Shown piece after piece: positions 20,101 to 28,173 of a DNA stretch of 64,000 bases. The stretch is taken from the NCBI RefSeq assembly GCF_024168645.1, contig NZ_JALJWF010000001.1:4219501-4283500 (forward strand), written 5' to 3'. Both the position numbers and the translations under genes were made by a program. This DNA comes from Pseudomonas sp. GGS8 (lineage in GTDB: Bacteria; Pseudomonadota; Gammaproteobacteria; Pseudomonadales; Pseudomonadaceae). Position 1 is the first letter of the stretch, and each line of letters begins with the position of its first letter. The notes under the pieces were generated by a model that saw nothing but the letters and a program-made list of their open reading frames with translations, was not told where the DNA came from and made no database searches.

Positions 20101-20963
20101 ACAAGGTGCAGAACAACAAGGCCTGGTGGCTGGTGTTGCCGGTGTTCCTGCTGGTGGCGTTCAGTGCGGTGATCCCGATGATGACCGTGGTCAACTACTC
20201 GGTGCAGGACATTTTCGACCAGTCCAGCCGCTACTTCGTCGGTGCTGATTGGTACAAGCAGGTGCTGCTCGATCCACGGCTGCATGACTCGCTGCTGCGT
20301 CAGTTCATCTATTCCGGCTGTGTGTTGTTGATCGAAATCCCGTTGGGCATCGCCATCGCCCTGACCATGCCGATCAAGGGACGCTGGTCGTCGCTGGTGC
20401 TGATTATTCTGGCGATTCCACTGCTGATTCCATGGAACGTGGTCGGCACTATTTGGCAGATTTTCGGTCGGGCCGACATTGGCCTGCTCGGGTCCAGCCT
20501 CAACGGCATGGGCATCAGCTACAACTACGCGGCCAACACCATGGACGCCTGGGTCACGGTGTTGGTGATGGACGTCTGGCACTGGACGTCGCTGGTGGCG
20601 TTGTTGTGTTTCTCCGGACTGCGGGCGATTCCGGACGTGTATTACCAAGCGGCGCGGATCGATCGGGCGTCGGCCTGGGCGGTGTTCCGGCACATCCAAT
20701 TGCCCAAGCTCAAGAGCGTGCTGCTGATCGCGGTGATGCTGCGGTTCATGGACAGTTTCATGATCTACACCGAGCCGTTCGTGTTGACCGGTGGCGGCCC
20801 GGGTAATGCCACGACCTTCTTGAGTCAGACCTTGACCCAAATGGCCGTAGGCCAATTCGACCTCGGCCCGGCGGCGGCTTTCTCGCTGGTGTACTTCCTG
20901 ATCATCCTGTTGGTGTCGTGGCTGTTCTACACCGCCATGACTCACTCTGACGCCAATCGGTGA
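20097..20963 (+). CDS. ABC importer permease 1 (GlpP-like, MalF type)
   Basis: 288 residues from the ATG at 20097, which follows GGAGGT and overlaps the previous stop. About six transmembrane segments are visible. The cytoplasmic EAA loop is VYYQAARIDRASAWAVFRHI, which docks on the ATPases. It belongs to the binding-protein-dependent sugar/polyol permease family and pairs with the next permease to form the channel. Confidence 0.9.
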   Translation: MNKVQNNKAWWLVLPVFLLVAFSAVIPMMTVVNYSVQDIFDQSSRYFVGADWYKQVLLDPRLHDSLLRQFIYSGCVLLIEIPLGIAIALTMPIKGRWSSLVLIILAIPLLIPWNVVGTIWQIFGRADIGLLGSSLNGMGISYNYAANTMDAWVTVLVMDVWHWTSLVALLCFSGLRAIPDVYYQAARIDRASAWAVFRHIQLPKLKSVLLIAVMLRFMDSFMIYTEPFVLTGGGPGNATTFLSQTLTQMAVGQFDLGPAAAFSLVYFLIILLVSWLFYTAMTHSDANR

Positions 20964-20971
20964 GGCCCGCC

Positions 20972-21772
20972 ATGAGCAAGAGAAAGCTGATCCCGCTGCT
21001 GGTCTACATCCTGTTCCTGTTGGTGCCGATCTACTGGCTGCTGAACATGTCCTTCAAGAGCAACACCGAAATCCTCGGTGGCCTGACGCTTTTTCCCCGG
21101 GATTTCACCTTCGCCAACTACAAGGTGATCTTCACCGACCCGAGCTGGTACGCCGGCTACCTCAACTCGGCGTACTACGTCAGCATGAACACGATCATCT
21201 CCTTGACCGTGGCGTTACCGGCGGCCTATGCGTTTTCCCGTTACCGCTTTCTCGGTGACAAGCACCTGTTTTTCTGGCTGCTGACCAACCGCATGGCACC
21301 GCCGGCGGTGTTCCTGCTGCCGTTCTTCCAGCTGTATTCCTCGATCGGGTTGTTCGACACGCACATCGCGGTGGCGTTGGCTCACTGTCTGTTTAACGTG
21401 CCGCTGGCGGTGTGGATTCTTGAGGGCTTCATGTCTGGTGTTCCCAAGGAAATCGACGAAACGGCCTACATCGATGGCTACAGCTTTCCCAAGTTCTTCG
21501 TGAAGATTTTCGTTCCGCTGATTGGCTCCGGGATCGGTGTCACGGCGTTTTTCTGCTTCATGTTTTCCTGGGTCGAACTGTTGCTGGCGCGGACGCTGAC
21601 TTCGGTGAACGCCAAACCTATCGCGGCGGTGATGACCCGCACGGTCTCGGCGTCGGGCATCGACTGGGGCGTGCTGGCGGCAGCGGGGGTGTTGACCATC
21701 CTGCCGGGCATGCTGGTGATCTGGTTCGTTCGCAATCATGTGGCCAAGGGCTTTGCCCTGGGCCGTGTCTGA
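20972..21772 (+). CDS. ABC importer permease 2 (GlpQ-like, MalG type)
   Basis: 266 residues from the ATG at 20972, with GGTGAGG seven bases upstream; a GTG at 20960 overlapping the previous stop is possible. About six transmembrane helices are present and the EAA loop reads EIDETAYIDGYSFPKFFVKI. It is the MalG-type partner of the preceding permease. Rhizobial GlpQ is meant, not the E. coli phosphodiesterase of that name. Confidence 0.9.
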   Translation: MSKRKLIPLLVYILFLLVPIYWLLNMSFKSNTEILGGLTLFPRDFTFANYKVIFTDPSWYAGYLNSAYYVSMNTIISLTVALPAAYAFSRYRFLGDKHLFFWLLTNRMAPPAVFLLPFFQLYSSIGLFDTHIAVALAHCLFNVPLAVWILEGFMSGVPKEIDETAYIDGYSFPKFFVKIFVPLIGSGIGVTAFFCFMFSWVELLLARTLTSVNAKPIAAVMTRTVSASGIDWGVLAAAGVLTILPGMLVIWFVRNHVAKGFALGRV

Positions 21773-21779
21773 GGAGCTG

Positions 21780-22055
21780 ATGATGGAATGGATGAGTTGG
21801 ACCGCCCCCACGGCGGCGTTCTTCGGCGTCATTGCCTTGATTCTGGTGGGCATGACCACCTGGGAATTGCGTTCACCAAGCATTCTTCGAAAAGGTCTTC
21901 TGCCGATTGCCACCACCCGTGGCGATCGCTTGTTTATCGGTCTTCTCGGCAGCGCCTACCTGCATTTGCTGGTAATCGGCGTCACCGACTGGAGCATCTG
22001 GATAGCGTTCGCGTTGTCTGTGGTGTGGCTGTTGGCTGTGATGCGTTGGGGCTAG
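21780..22055 (+). CDS. DUF2160 small membrane protein (GlpU-like)
   Basis: 91 residues from the ATG at 21780, preceded by GAGGAG. Three hydrophobic segments are visible. Proteins of this family are found almost only between the second permease and the binding protein of GlpSTPQUV-type importers, as here. Its job is not established; an accessory subunit of the transporter is likely. The starting codon could also be the next ATG (21783). Confidence 0.8.
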   Translation: MMEWMSWTAPTAAFFGVIALILVGMTTWELRSPSILRKGLLPIATTRGDRLFIGLLGSAYLHLLVIGVTDWSIWIAFALSVVWLLAVMRWG

Positions 22056-22102
22056 TCGAATCGCTCGGCAATCGCGCTCCAAAACCTAAACAGGAGGTCT
22101 CT

Positions 22103-23845
22103 ATGTTCGACAAAAACAATAAGCTGCGACATAGCATTTCATTGGCAGCCATGCTGGCACTCAGCGGTTTGAGCGCATCGGCCTGGGCTGATGCCTACGA
22201 AGACGCTGCGAAAAAGTGGATCGGCAGCGAATTCAAACCGTCCACCCTGACGGCCGATCAGCAACTCGCGGAATTGAAGTGGTTCATCAAGGCGGCCGAG
22301 CCGTTTCGCGGGATGGACATCAAGGTTGTCTCGGAAACCCTGACCACCCATGAATACGAGTCCAAGGTGCTGGCCAAGGCCTTCACCGAGATCACCGGGA
22401 TCAAAGTCACCCACGACCTGCTGCAAGAAGGCGATGTGGTGGAAAAGCTGCAGACCGTGATGCAGTCGGACAAGAGCATCTATGACGGTTGGGTCAACGA
22501 CTCGGACCTGATCGGTACGCACTTTCGCTATGGCAAGACCGAGTCGATCACCGACCTGATGGCCAACGAAGGCAAGAACTTCACCTCGCCGACCCTCGAC
22601 ATCAAGGACTTCATCGGCATTTCCTTCACCACCGCGCCGGACGGCAAGATCTATCAGCTGCCTGACCAGCAGTTCGCCAACCTGTATTGGTTCCGCGCCG
22701 ACTGGTTCGAGCGGGCGGACCTGAAAGCAAAATTCAAAGAAAAGTACGGCTACGAATTGGGCGTGCCGGTGAACTGGTCGGCCTATGAAGACATCGCCAA
22801 ATTCTTCAGCGAAGACGTCAAGGAAATCGACGGCAAACGCATTTATGGGCACATGGACTACGGCAAGAAGGATCCGTCCCTGGGCTGGCGGTTCACCGAT
22901 GCCTGGTTCTCCATGGCCGGCGGCGGTGACAAGGGACTGCCCAACGGCTTGCCGGTGGACGAGTGGGGCATTCGCGTCGAGGACTGTCATCCGGTCGGTT
23001 CCAGCGTGACCCGCGGCGGCGACACCAACGGCCCGGCGGCGGTGTTCGCGACGCAGAAATATGTCGACTGGATGAAGGCCTACGCGCCGCCGGAAGCAGC
23101 GGGCATGACCTTTTCCGAGTCTGGTCCGGTACCGTCTCAAGGCAACATCGCCCAACAGATCTTCTGGTACTCCGCCTTTACCGCCGACATGACCAAACCG
23201 GGCCTGCCGGTGGTGAACGCCGACGGTACGCCGAAGTGGCGCATGGCGCCGTCGCCGAGGGGGCCGTACTGGGAGGAGGGCATGAAGTTGGGGTATCAGG
23301 ACGTGGGTTCGTGGACGTTCATGAAGTCCACGCCTGAGAAACAGAAGCTCGCGGCCTGGCTGTACGCGCAGTTCGTGACCTCGAAAACCGTGTCGCTGAA
23401 GAAAACCATCGTCGGCCTGACACCGATCCGCGAGTCGGACATCAACTCGCAAGCCATGACTGATCTGGCGCCGAAGCTCGGTGGTCTGGTGGAGTTCTAT
23501 CGCAGCCCGGCCCGGGTGCAATGGACACCGACCGGGACCAACGTGCCGGACTATCCGCGTCTGGCGCAGTTGTGGTGGAGCCACATCGCCGAAGCCGCCA
23601 GCGGCGAGAAAACCCCGCAACAAGCGCTGGATGGCCTGGCCAAGGATCAGGACGCAATCATGTCCCGCCTGGAACGTTCGAAAGCGCAAGCCGTGTGCGC
23701 GCCAAAAATGAACCCCGAGCGCGATGCGCAGTACTGGTTCGACCAACCGGGCGCACCGAAGCCGAAACTGGCGAACGAGAAACCTAAAGGTGAAACCGTG
23801 AGCTACAACGAACTGCTGAAGTCGTGGGCTGATGCACGGAAGTAA
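22103..23845 (+). CDS. Periplasmic binding protein of the polyol ABC importer (GlpV-like)
   Basis: 580 residues from the ATG at 22103, preceded by the strong site CAGGAGGT. A Sec signal peptide ends around SASAWA-DAYED. The length is unusually great for a sugar-binding protein but normal for the GlpV type of extracellular solute-binding protein. It delivers the substrate to the two permeases encoded upstream. The strong ribosome-binding site fits the need for excess binding protein. An intrinsic terminator follows 22 bp after the stop. Confidence 0.9.
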   Translation: MFDKNNKLRHSISLAAMLALSGLSASAWADAYEDAAKKWIGSEFKPSTLTADQQLAELKWFIKAAEPFRGMDIKVVSETLTTHEYESKVLAKAFTEITGIKVTHDLLQEGDVVEKLQTVMQSDKSIYDGWVNDSDLIGTHFRYGKTESITDLMANEGKNFTSPTLDIKDFIGISFTTAPDGKIYQLPDQQFANLYWFRADWFERADLKAKFKEKYGYELGVPVNWSAYEDIAKFFSEDVKEIDGKRIYGHMDYGKKDPSLGWRFTDAWFSMAGGGDKGLPNGLPVDEWGIRVEDCHPVGSSVTRGGDTNGPAAVFATQKYVDWMKAYAPPEAAGMTFSESGPVPSQGNIAQQIFWYSAFTADMTKPGLPVVNADGTPKWRMAPSPRGPYWEEGMKLGYQDVGSWTFMKSTPEKQKLAAWLYAQFVTSKTVSLKKTIVGLTPIRESDINSQAMTDLAPKLGGLVEFYRSPARVQWTPTGTNVPDYPRLAQLWWSHIAEAASGEKTPQQALDGLAKDQDAIMSRLERSKAQAVCAPKMNPERDAQYWFDQPGAPKPKLANEKPKGETVSYNELLKSWADARK

Positions 23846-23866
23846 GAGGCTGTAATGTGAAACGCG

Positions 23867-23896
23867 AACGGCACCGGAAGGTGCCGTTTTTTTTTT
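23867..23896 (+). terminator. Rho-independent terminator of the ABC importer operon
   Basis: AACGGCACC, loop GGAA, GGTGCCGTT, followed by a run of ten T with the stem end. It lies just past the binding-protein gene. Confidence 0.93.
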
Positions 23897-23913
23897 GTGC
23901 TTGATAGTCCGCC

Positions 23914-24004
23914 ATCGCGGGCAAGCCCGCTCCCACAGTATTGCGCAGTGCCGGCAAACGTTGTGTACACCGCTAAACCTGTGGGAGCCGGGCTTGCCCG
24001 CGAT
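23914..24004. repeat. REPIN downstream of the ABC importer operon
   Basis: ATCGCGGGCAAGCCCGCTCC and an inverse copy carrying one extra C (GTGGGAGCCGGGCTTGCCCG) enclose about 40 bp. It sits between the operon terminator and the dispersed repeat at 24093. Confidence 0.8.
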
Positions 24005-24092
24005 AGCGGTGGGACAGTCAATGAAGATGCTGGATGGGCGGGCTTTTTCGTGGGTAAGCCAGAACTGGCCTGATAATCCGTGCACCACAGTT

Positions 24093-24380
24093 CGTATTTC
24101 AATTCTGGATGTTTAAGCGTTTAGGTGGAGGAGCAGAACCTTCCCACAATGTTTTCAGGTTATCCGTCGGACGTCTGCTCTCTAGCCTGTGCACGTTGCT
24201 GCCAATTCAGCGACCGGGATTGGAACCCCGTGACTCCACTGAAAGCAAAAGCACCTTTCATGACGGATGCTCGCGCACCTTGATGGTGTGCACTCCGTTA
24301 TGGCGGCTGTGCGTGGGAGACTTCGAGTCTGTCGGGTTTTTTGGTGGCCCGGATTCCAACCTGCGTACAGCTGCCACCCC
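24093..24380 (+). repeat. Dispersed 288-bp element, copy 1
   Basis: This stretch matches 37592-37880 along its whole length, with long identical blocks (for example GACCGGG, CTGCCAATTCAGCG and CCTGCGTACAGCTGCCACCC). Both copies hold a hairpin GCGCACC-TTnAT-GGTGTGC (here 24273-24291). The second copy leads into a DUF6124 gene; this one ends seven bases from the stop of the RiPP-operon hydrolase, which runs the other way. It may be an orphan copy of a structured leader, or a mobile element. Short frames run through it but no convincing gene. Confidence 0.7.
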
Positions 24381-24386
24381 ACTACC

Positions 24387-25256
24387 TCAACAGCGGATAT
24401 GTTCACGTTTCAACGACTGGCGCACGGTTTTCAGAATCGCCAGCTCGAAGGCATTGTGTCCGGCGTTGAGTAGCCGGCATCGCAGCGGCTGGCGCCGCCG
24501 AAGCCAGCGAACGCTGGCCATGCCGAAGGTATCGCTGATGCCTTGGATCACTTCAGTATGGGCATCAAGCGAAAGCGCTTCGTCCGCGCCTGTGAAGAAA
24601 TACTGGTTTACGTGGTAATGCAATTCCAGGCGGATAGCGCGCACGGCTTCGTCGTCAACGAATTCTTCGAGTGCACTCGGCTGCATCGAGTGTCCGCTCA
24701 ATTGCAATGTCGCCCGTAACCAGTGGAGGGCCGCCTGACGCCGCTGGATTGCGCAGCCATTGTTCAGGACCTGGTAGATCGCACCGGCACTGACGGCGCA
24801 AGGCTCATGGGTAATGGCCGACAGGCCGTCATTCAAGGTTTGATCGTAGGTACTTACGTTGGCTGCAAACGGCACGAATACTGAGACCAGTGTGGTTTTC
24901 AGAACGGCCTCTGGATAGCGTTGCTGGTATTGAATGGCCAGCCAGCTGCCCCATGAGACGCCGAGCATGCTGATCGTTTCGAACCCCAGATGCTGCCGCA
25001 GGGCTTCGATGTCTTCGACGCAAAGCCCGGTGTCGTTGTGTTGGAGTTCGCCGTGGGGAACGGAGCGGCCGCAGCCTCGCTGATCGAACAGAATAATGTC
25101 GAAACAGCGCTCATCGAAGAATTCGAGATGACGTCTGTCGCTGCAACCCCCCGGTCCGCCATGCAGGAAAAATATCGGTTCGCCACCTGGCGTGCCGTGC
25201 CGCTCCCAATAGAGTTGGTGACCGTCGCCGGTCGAGAAGTAGCCACTGTTCACCAT
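24387..25256 (-). CDS. Prolyl-iminopeptidase-like alpha/beta hydrolase of the RiPP operon
   Basis: 289 residues, peptidase family S33 type. Visible motifs are the oxyanion segment HGGPGG (32-37), DQRGCGRS (58-65), the nucleophile elbow GVSWG with Ser101, a probable Asp242 and His267 in NAGHNAFE. The triad is thus intact. It is shorter than typical prolyl iminopeptidases (about 310-320), the difference lying in the cap region. Such enzymes cut N-terminal residues from peptides. Placed last in an operon with a YcaO enzyme and a 42-residue precursor, it may trim the precursor, for instance its initiator Met, or modify it. Its start overlaps the methyltransferase stop (TAATG). Confidence 0.85.
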   Translation of the reverse strand: MVNSGYFSTGDGHQLYWERHGTPGGEPIFFLHGGPGGCSDRRHLEFFDERCFDIILFDQRGCGRSVPHGELQHNDTGLCVEDIEALRQHLGFETISMLGVSWGSWLAIQYQQRYPEAVLKTTLVSVFVPFAANVSTYDQTLNDGLSAITHEPCAVSAGAIYQVLNNGCAIQRRQAALHWLRATLQLSGHSMQPSALEEFVDDEAVRAIRLELHYHVNQYFFTGADEALSLDAHTEVIQGISDTFGMASVRWLRRRQPLRCRLLNAGHNAFELAILKTVRQSLKREHIRC

Positions 25257-26200
25257 TAGGCGGGAGTCCTCAGCCTGTAGAATTGAAACAGTTCCGTGTG
25301 GCCGGGACGGGCCGCTACGCTCGATATCAGTTCAAGCTTCAGCGCCTGCGCCATATAGGGCACGGCGATCAGCACCGGCGTATGGCCGAAAAGGAGAATC
25401 GTGCCTCCCGGTTTAACGCCGGCTGCCATATCGAGGAACGCTCGCTGCGCGTCCTTGCGCGTCATCACTTCGGCATTGAGGAAACGCAGGATCAGCACAT
25501 CGCATTGAATACCTGTTGTCGCGATATGGCGGGCATCGGCCAGGTAGAACCGAGCGGCTGAAGTGCCATGATGCTTTTTGGCGTACTCGATCATCGACGC
25601 TGAGCGATCAGACCCCAGGCATTGGCGATCCGGGAGTTCGCCAGCGAGGTGCGCGATGAACTCGCCCGTCGAACACGCCGGGTCATGGATCACCGCGCCG
25701 GGAGATGACAGGGAATTGAGCAGGCTTGTGCAATGCTGGCGAAAATGCCGTTCGTCAGCATCCAGCTGTGTGGCGAGCGACTCATTACATTGCCAGTACT
25801 CGGGCGGGCAGACGCACTCTCGGCCGCTGTCATTCATGGCAGGAAACGGAAAACGCACTTCACTGCCAGGCTGCGTCAATGCGTTATGGAACGCGGTTTC
25901 TTTCTCCTGCGCAGATACAGCATGGAAATAGATCACGGCGCCTTGATTGCCCCAATGCCACTCCGCCAGCGATCCGAGCAGCATCCAGGGTTGGAGCACG
26001 CTGCTGATGTGCCAGCCGACCGTCTCGCGGTATTGCAGGACTTTGCGGCCGACCCATTCGTTGCCGCCGACACGCAAGACAAACAAGTGATGCAGGCCCG
26101 AGCCGAAGGGTTCGATGAAGCTATCGAGCTCGCCCGGCGATGCCTTGCGCCGGGGTAATGATTGAGCGAGGTGGTGTTCTCGACGAAGGGCAGGGGTCAT
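25256..26200 (-). CDS. SAM-dependent class I methyltransferase of the RiPP operon
   Basis: 314 residues. The C-terminal half is a Rossmann-type methyltransferase: motif I is VIHDPACSTGEFI (170-182), the acidic ribose-binding loop is GSDRSASMI (196-204), and LILRFLNAEV and VKPGGTILLF follow as later strands. The first 165 or so residues match no family I recognise and contain many Trp, His and Cys residues; they could recognise the peptide substrate. Start and stop both overlap neighbours (ATGA with ycaO, TAATG with the hydrolase), so the three proteins are made together. Methylation of the modified peptide is inferred from context. Confidence 0.82.
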   Translation of the reverse strand: MTPALRREHHLAQSLPRRKASPGELDSFIEPFGSGLHHLFVLRVGGNEWVGRKVLQYRETVGWHISSVLQPWMLLGSLAEWHWGNQGAVIYFHAVSAQEKETAFHNALTQPGSEVRFPFPAMNDSGRECVCPPEYWQCNESLATQLDADERHFRQHCTSLLNSLSSPGAVIHDPACSTGEFIAHLAGELPDRQCLGSDRSASMIEYAKKHHGTSAARFYLADARHIATTGIQCDVLILRFLNAEVMTRKDAQRAFLDMAAGVKPGGTILLFGHTPVLIAVPYMAQALKLELISSVAARPGHTELFQFYRLRTPA

Positions 26201-27432
26201 GCCGGCACTCCCTGATTCCTTTGCAGGCGCCGTCCTCGTGCCTGCGGTATCACCACATTGCCACTGGACACCACAAAAAACCGCTCCAGCCCCGGAATGA
26301 CGACGTTGACCAGCGTGGTCCCCAACGGCGTCTGATGTAGTTGGGTGACCCCCAGCACGCGCCCATGTTTTTGGAGATCTTCTGCCAGCAAGTTGATTTG
26401 CTCGGCCAACGGTCGCTCATTGATTGTTTCGGGTAATTCGACGGTGAATTGCTCGCACAGGATAAGCAGTGGAAGCAAATCGAATTGCAGGCAGCGGAGC
26501 AGGCGAGGAAATTTGCTCAAGTGCCGTTGCGCATTACTCAGGTAGTGTTGCAGTTCTGGCTCCGAGGCCCCGTGATGCAGTTGGACGAGTTCGGTCAGCG
26601 CCCGCCAGGCGCCATGTCGGGCGCTGATCGAGCTACCGCTGCCGAACACGCGAGGATGGGGACCCGGTTCGGTTGTGAACGCCAGAAAGGTGCGTGACAG
26701 GAATTCAGTGCTGATGTCGATCAGGATGATTTCCGCTCCGATTTCCGCTTCGGCGTCCGACCACAGTTGACCCAATTCTTCGTGATCTGCCACGCGACCG
26801 ACCCGGCGCAGCACAGGCCGGTTCTGGTAGTAAAAATGCTCCAGCAGAAACAACGAAACCGCATCGCGCTCGATGCATTCATTTGCCGCATGCAAGACCG
26901 CTTCGTCGTAACTCGCGCCAATGGCCGTTCCACTGTTAGAGGCATAGCGCTGTAATACGCCGTAGTTCGTAGTGTCTTGTTTCAGTGGCTGGCGTGAGTA
27001 GTCGGGAGTGCATAACGCGACGGGGTAAGAGAATAAAGTTTTTTTGAAAATGTCCGTATAAGTTCTGCAGGCTGTCAAGGCGTCGGGTTGGTCGAGGAGA
27101 GTAGAAAGAACAGTGTCATCGACAAATAGCGGCGAGTCAGAAAAGTAGTGCGGGGCGATGCAGTGAATATCGCGGGAGCTGAAGTGGTCACTTAAATGAT
27201 GTTCCAGTGTTTCGTAAAGTGCACCCACCTGGGCGTGGTGGAGGTAACCTTTTCCCGCTCCCCTGGCGATGCCCTTTTGATTGCCAACACTCGCCGAGAC
27301 ATGCACCGCGACAATCTGTTGTCCGAGTGTGCGGGGTTCTGCGCGAAGTCCCAGGTTTTCCAGTTCGGCGTGAATCCTCTTTTCGGCCTGCGCGAGGGTG
27401 AGTTCTCGTTCTGCACGTGTAAAGTTATCCAT
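26197..27432 (-). CDS. Stand-alone YcaO-domain enzyme of a RiPP operon
   Basis: 411 residues from the ATG at 27432, which follows GGGAGGG. A longer frame upstream runs through a terminator-like hairpin and is rejected. The ATP-binding YcaO pattern is complete: GKGYLHHAQVGALYETLE (60-77), SNSGTAIGAS (165-174) with ECIERD (185-190), and GSGSSISARHGAWRALTELVQ (264-284). YcaO enzymes activate a peptide amide oxygen by phosphorylation, giving azolines, amidines or thioamides. The C-terminus lacks the PxPxP tail typical of azoline-forming members, and no E1-like partner or TfuA gene is adjacent. A 42-residue precursor gene lies directly upstream. Confidence 0.9.
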   Translation of the reverse strand: MDNFTRAERELTLAQAEKRIHAELENLGLRAEPRTLGQQIVAVHVSASVGNQKGIARGAGKGYLHHAQVGALYETLEHHLSDHFSSRDIHCIAPHYFSDSPLFVDDTVLSTLLDQPDALTACRTYTDIFKKTLFSYPVALCTPDYSRQPLKQDTTNYGVLQRYASNSGTAIGASYDEAVLHAANECIERDAVSLFLLEHFYYQNRPVLRRVGRVADHEELGQLWSDAEAEIGAEIILIDISTEFLSRTFLAFTTEPGPHPRVFGSGSSISARHGAWRALTELVQLHHGASEPELQHYLSNAQRHLSKFPRLLRCLQFDLLPLLILCEQFTVELPETINERPLAEQINLLAEDLQKHGRVLGVTQLHQTPLGTTLVNVVIPGLERFFVVSSGNVVIPQARGRRLQRNQGVPA

Positions 27433-27443
27433 TGTTCCCTCCC

Positions 27444-27473
27444 TTGAAAAACGGGGGGGCATTCGCCCCCCCG
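27444..27473 (-). terminator. Attenuator hairpin between precursor and ycaO
   Basis: Read on the minus strand, CGGGGGGGC, loop GAAT, GCCCCCCCG and then TTTTT form a perfect nine-pair intrinsic terminator. It begins five bases after the precursor stop and ends just before the ycaO ribosome-binding site. Partial read-through would give much more precursor than enzyme, a common RiPP arrangement. Confidence 0.85.
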
Positions 27474-27478
27474 CTTTC

Positions 27479-27607
27479 TTAAACGGCTTCCAGTTCTGCC
27501 TGTTCATCCTCGGTCAGTTGCAGTTGTTCAATTTGCTCTGCTGTGGGGGTGTCCTGTTGTTCCAGGTCGATAACTTTGTTTGCGTTCCAGCCGACAAGGT
27601 AACCCAT
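27479..27607 (-). CDS. Putative RiPP precursor peptide, 42 residues
   Basis: ATG at 27607 with AGAGAG eight bases upstream; TAA at 27479. The peptide begins MGYLVGWNANKV and continues with an acidic, Gln-rich, probably helical tail (IDLEQQDTPTAEQIEQLQL, then TEDEQAELEAV). It has no Cys and no Ser; its three Thr residues (20, 22, 32) are all in the tail. The non-acidic aromatic stretch is at the N-terminus, so the tail may act as a C-terminal follower, as in bottromycin precursors (which begin M-GPVVVFDC). The gene directly precedes an attenuator and the YcaO-methyltransferase-hydrolase operon. It is a prediction from size, position and composition; a leader-at-N-terminus reading cannot be excluded. 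Confidence 0.72.
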   Translation of the reverse strand: MGYLVGWNANKVIDLEQQDTPTAEQIEQLQLTEDEQAELEAV

Positions 27608-27638
27608 AGGTAGACTCTCTTTTTTGTTGGATAGTGGA

Positions 27639-27689
27639 GTGCTTAATCAAGCACGGAGCAACTGTATAAGTTGGAAGTTGGTCGGTCAA
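27639..27689 (-). promoter_or_regulatory. Candidate promoter and palindrome upstream of the precursor
   Basis: On the minus strand TTGACC (27689-27684) and TATACA (27668-27663) are separated by 15 bp, a somewhat short sigma-70 spacing. GTGCTTAATCAAGCAC (27639-27654), a six-pair inverted repeat, sits at the expected transcription start and could be an operator or 5' hairpin. The area is clearly AT-richer than the flanking genes. Confidence 0.4.
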
Positions 27690-28002
27690 AAATGACGGGA
27701 AGTTACAGTGTCGTTATTTTGGGTGTAAGGAAACACATACACATTAATCCGCGATTGACGACTTTGATTCGTAAACAGGGACGGACGCCGAGTAAACACC
27801 GCATTCGTTGCAGTGATGGGGGGAAATGAGATGTGGGAAAATTCAGATAGTTGGGTAGCCAAATCGCAATGATTAGTCTGTTTTCGTTCCTTTACAGGTG
27901 GTTGCGGAGACTTTTCCTACCGCGTTTGAAGTTTCTTCAGATGTCGGCGCGGATTTACCCCTAAAATTCAACCAGCAGAAGCCGTTGCTTTCTGCACAAA
28001 TG

Positions 28003-28031
28003 AAAACGCCCCGAACAAGTCGGGGGCGTTT
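28003..28031 (-). terminator. Terminator-like hairpin in the decayed part of the island
   Basis: AACGCCCC pairs with GGGGCGTT (one bulged G); on the minus strand it is followed by TTTTC. The minus strand just upstream (28058-28129) reads AVTDLLAKALELAQTKTAPL and ends KAE-stop, which looks like the tail of a lost gene that this terminator once served. The rest of 27690-28170 shows no gene I can support. Confidence 0.55.
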
Positions 28032-28173
28032 GCTGGAAACCACCTTCAGTGCCTTTTCACTCAGCCTTGAGAGGTGCCGTTTTTGTTTGTGCCAGTTCCA
28101 GCGCTTTAGCGAGCAGGTCCGTCACTGCGGGCGACGATCCAATGAAGGAGCAATTAAAAATGGTGCAGACAAT

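Noticed and set aside
24109..24618. 169-codon plus-strand frame over the dispersed repeat
   Set aside because: It runs into the hydrolase gene in antisense, and the second repeat copy does not keep the frame.
27433..27507. Upstream extension of the YcaO reading frame
   Set aside because: It would read through the attenuator hairpin and the end of the precursor gene. The ATG at 27432 has a strong ribosome-binding site.
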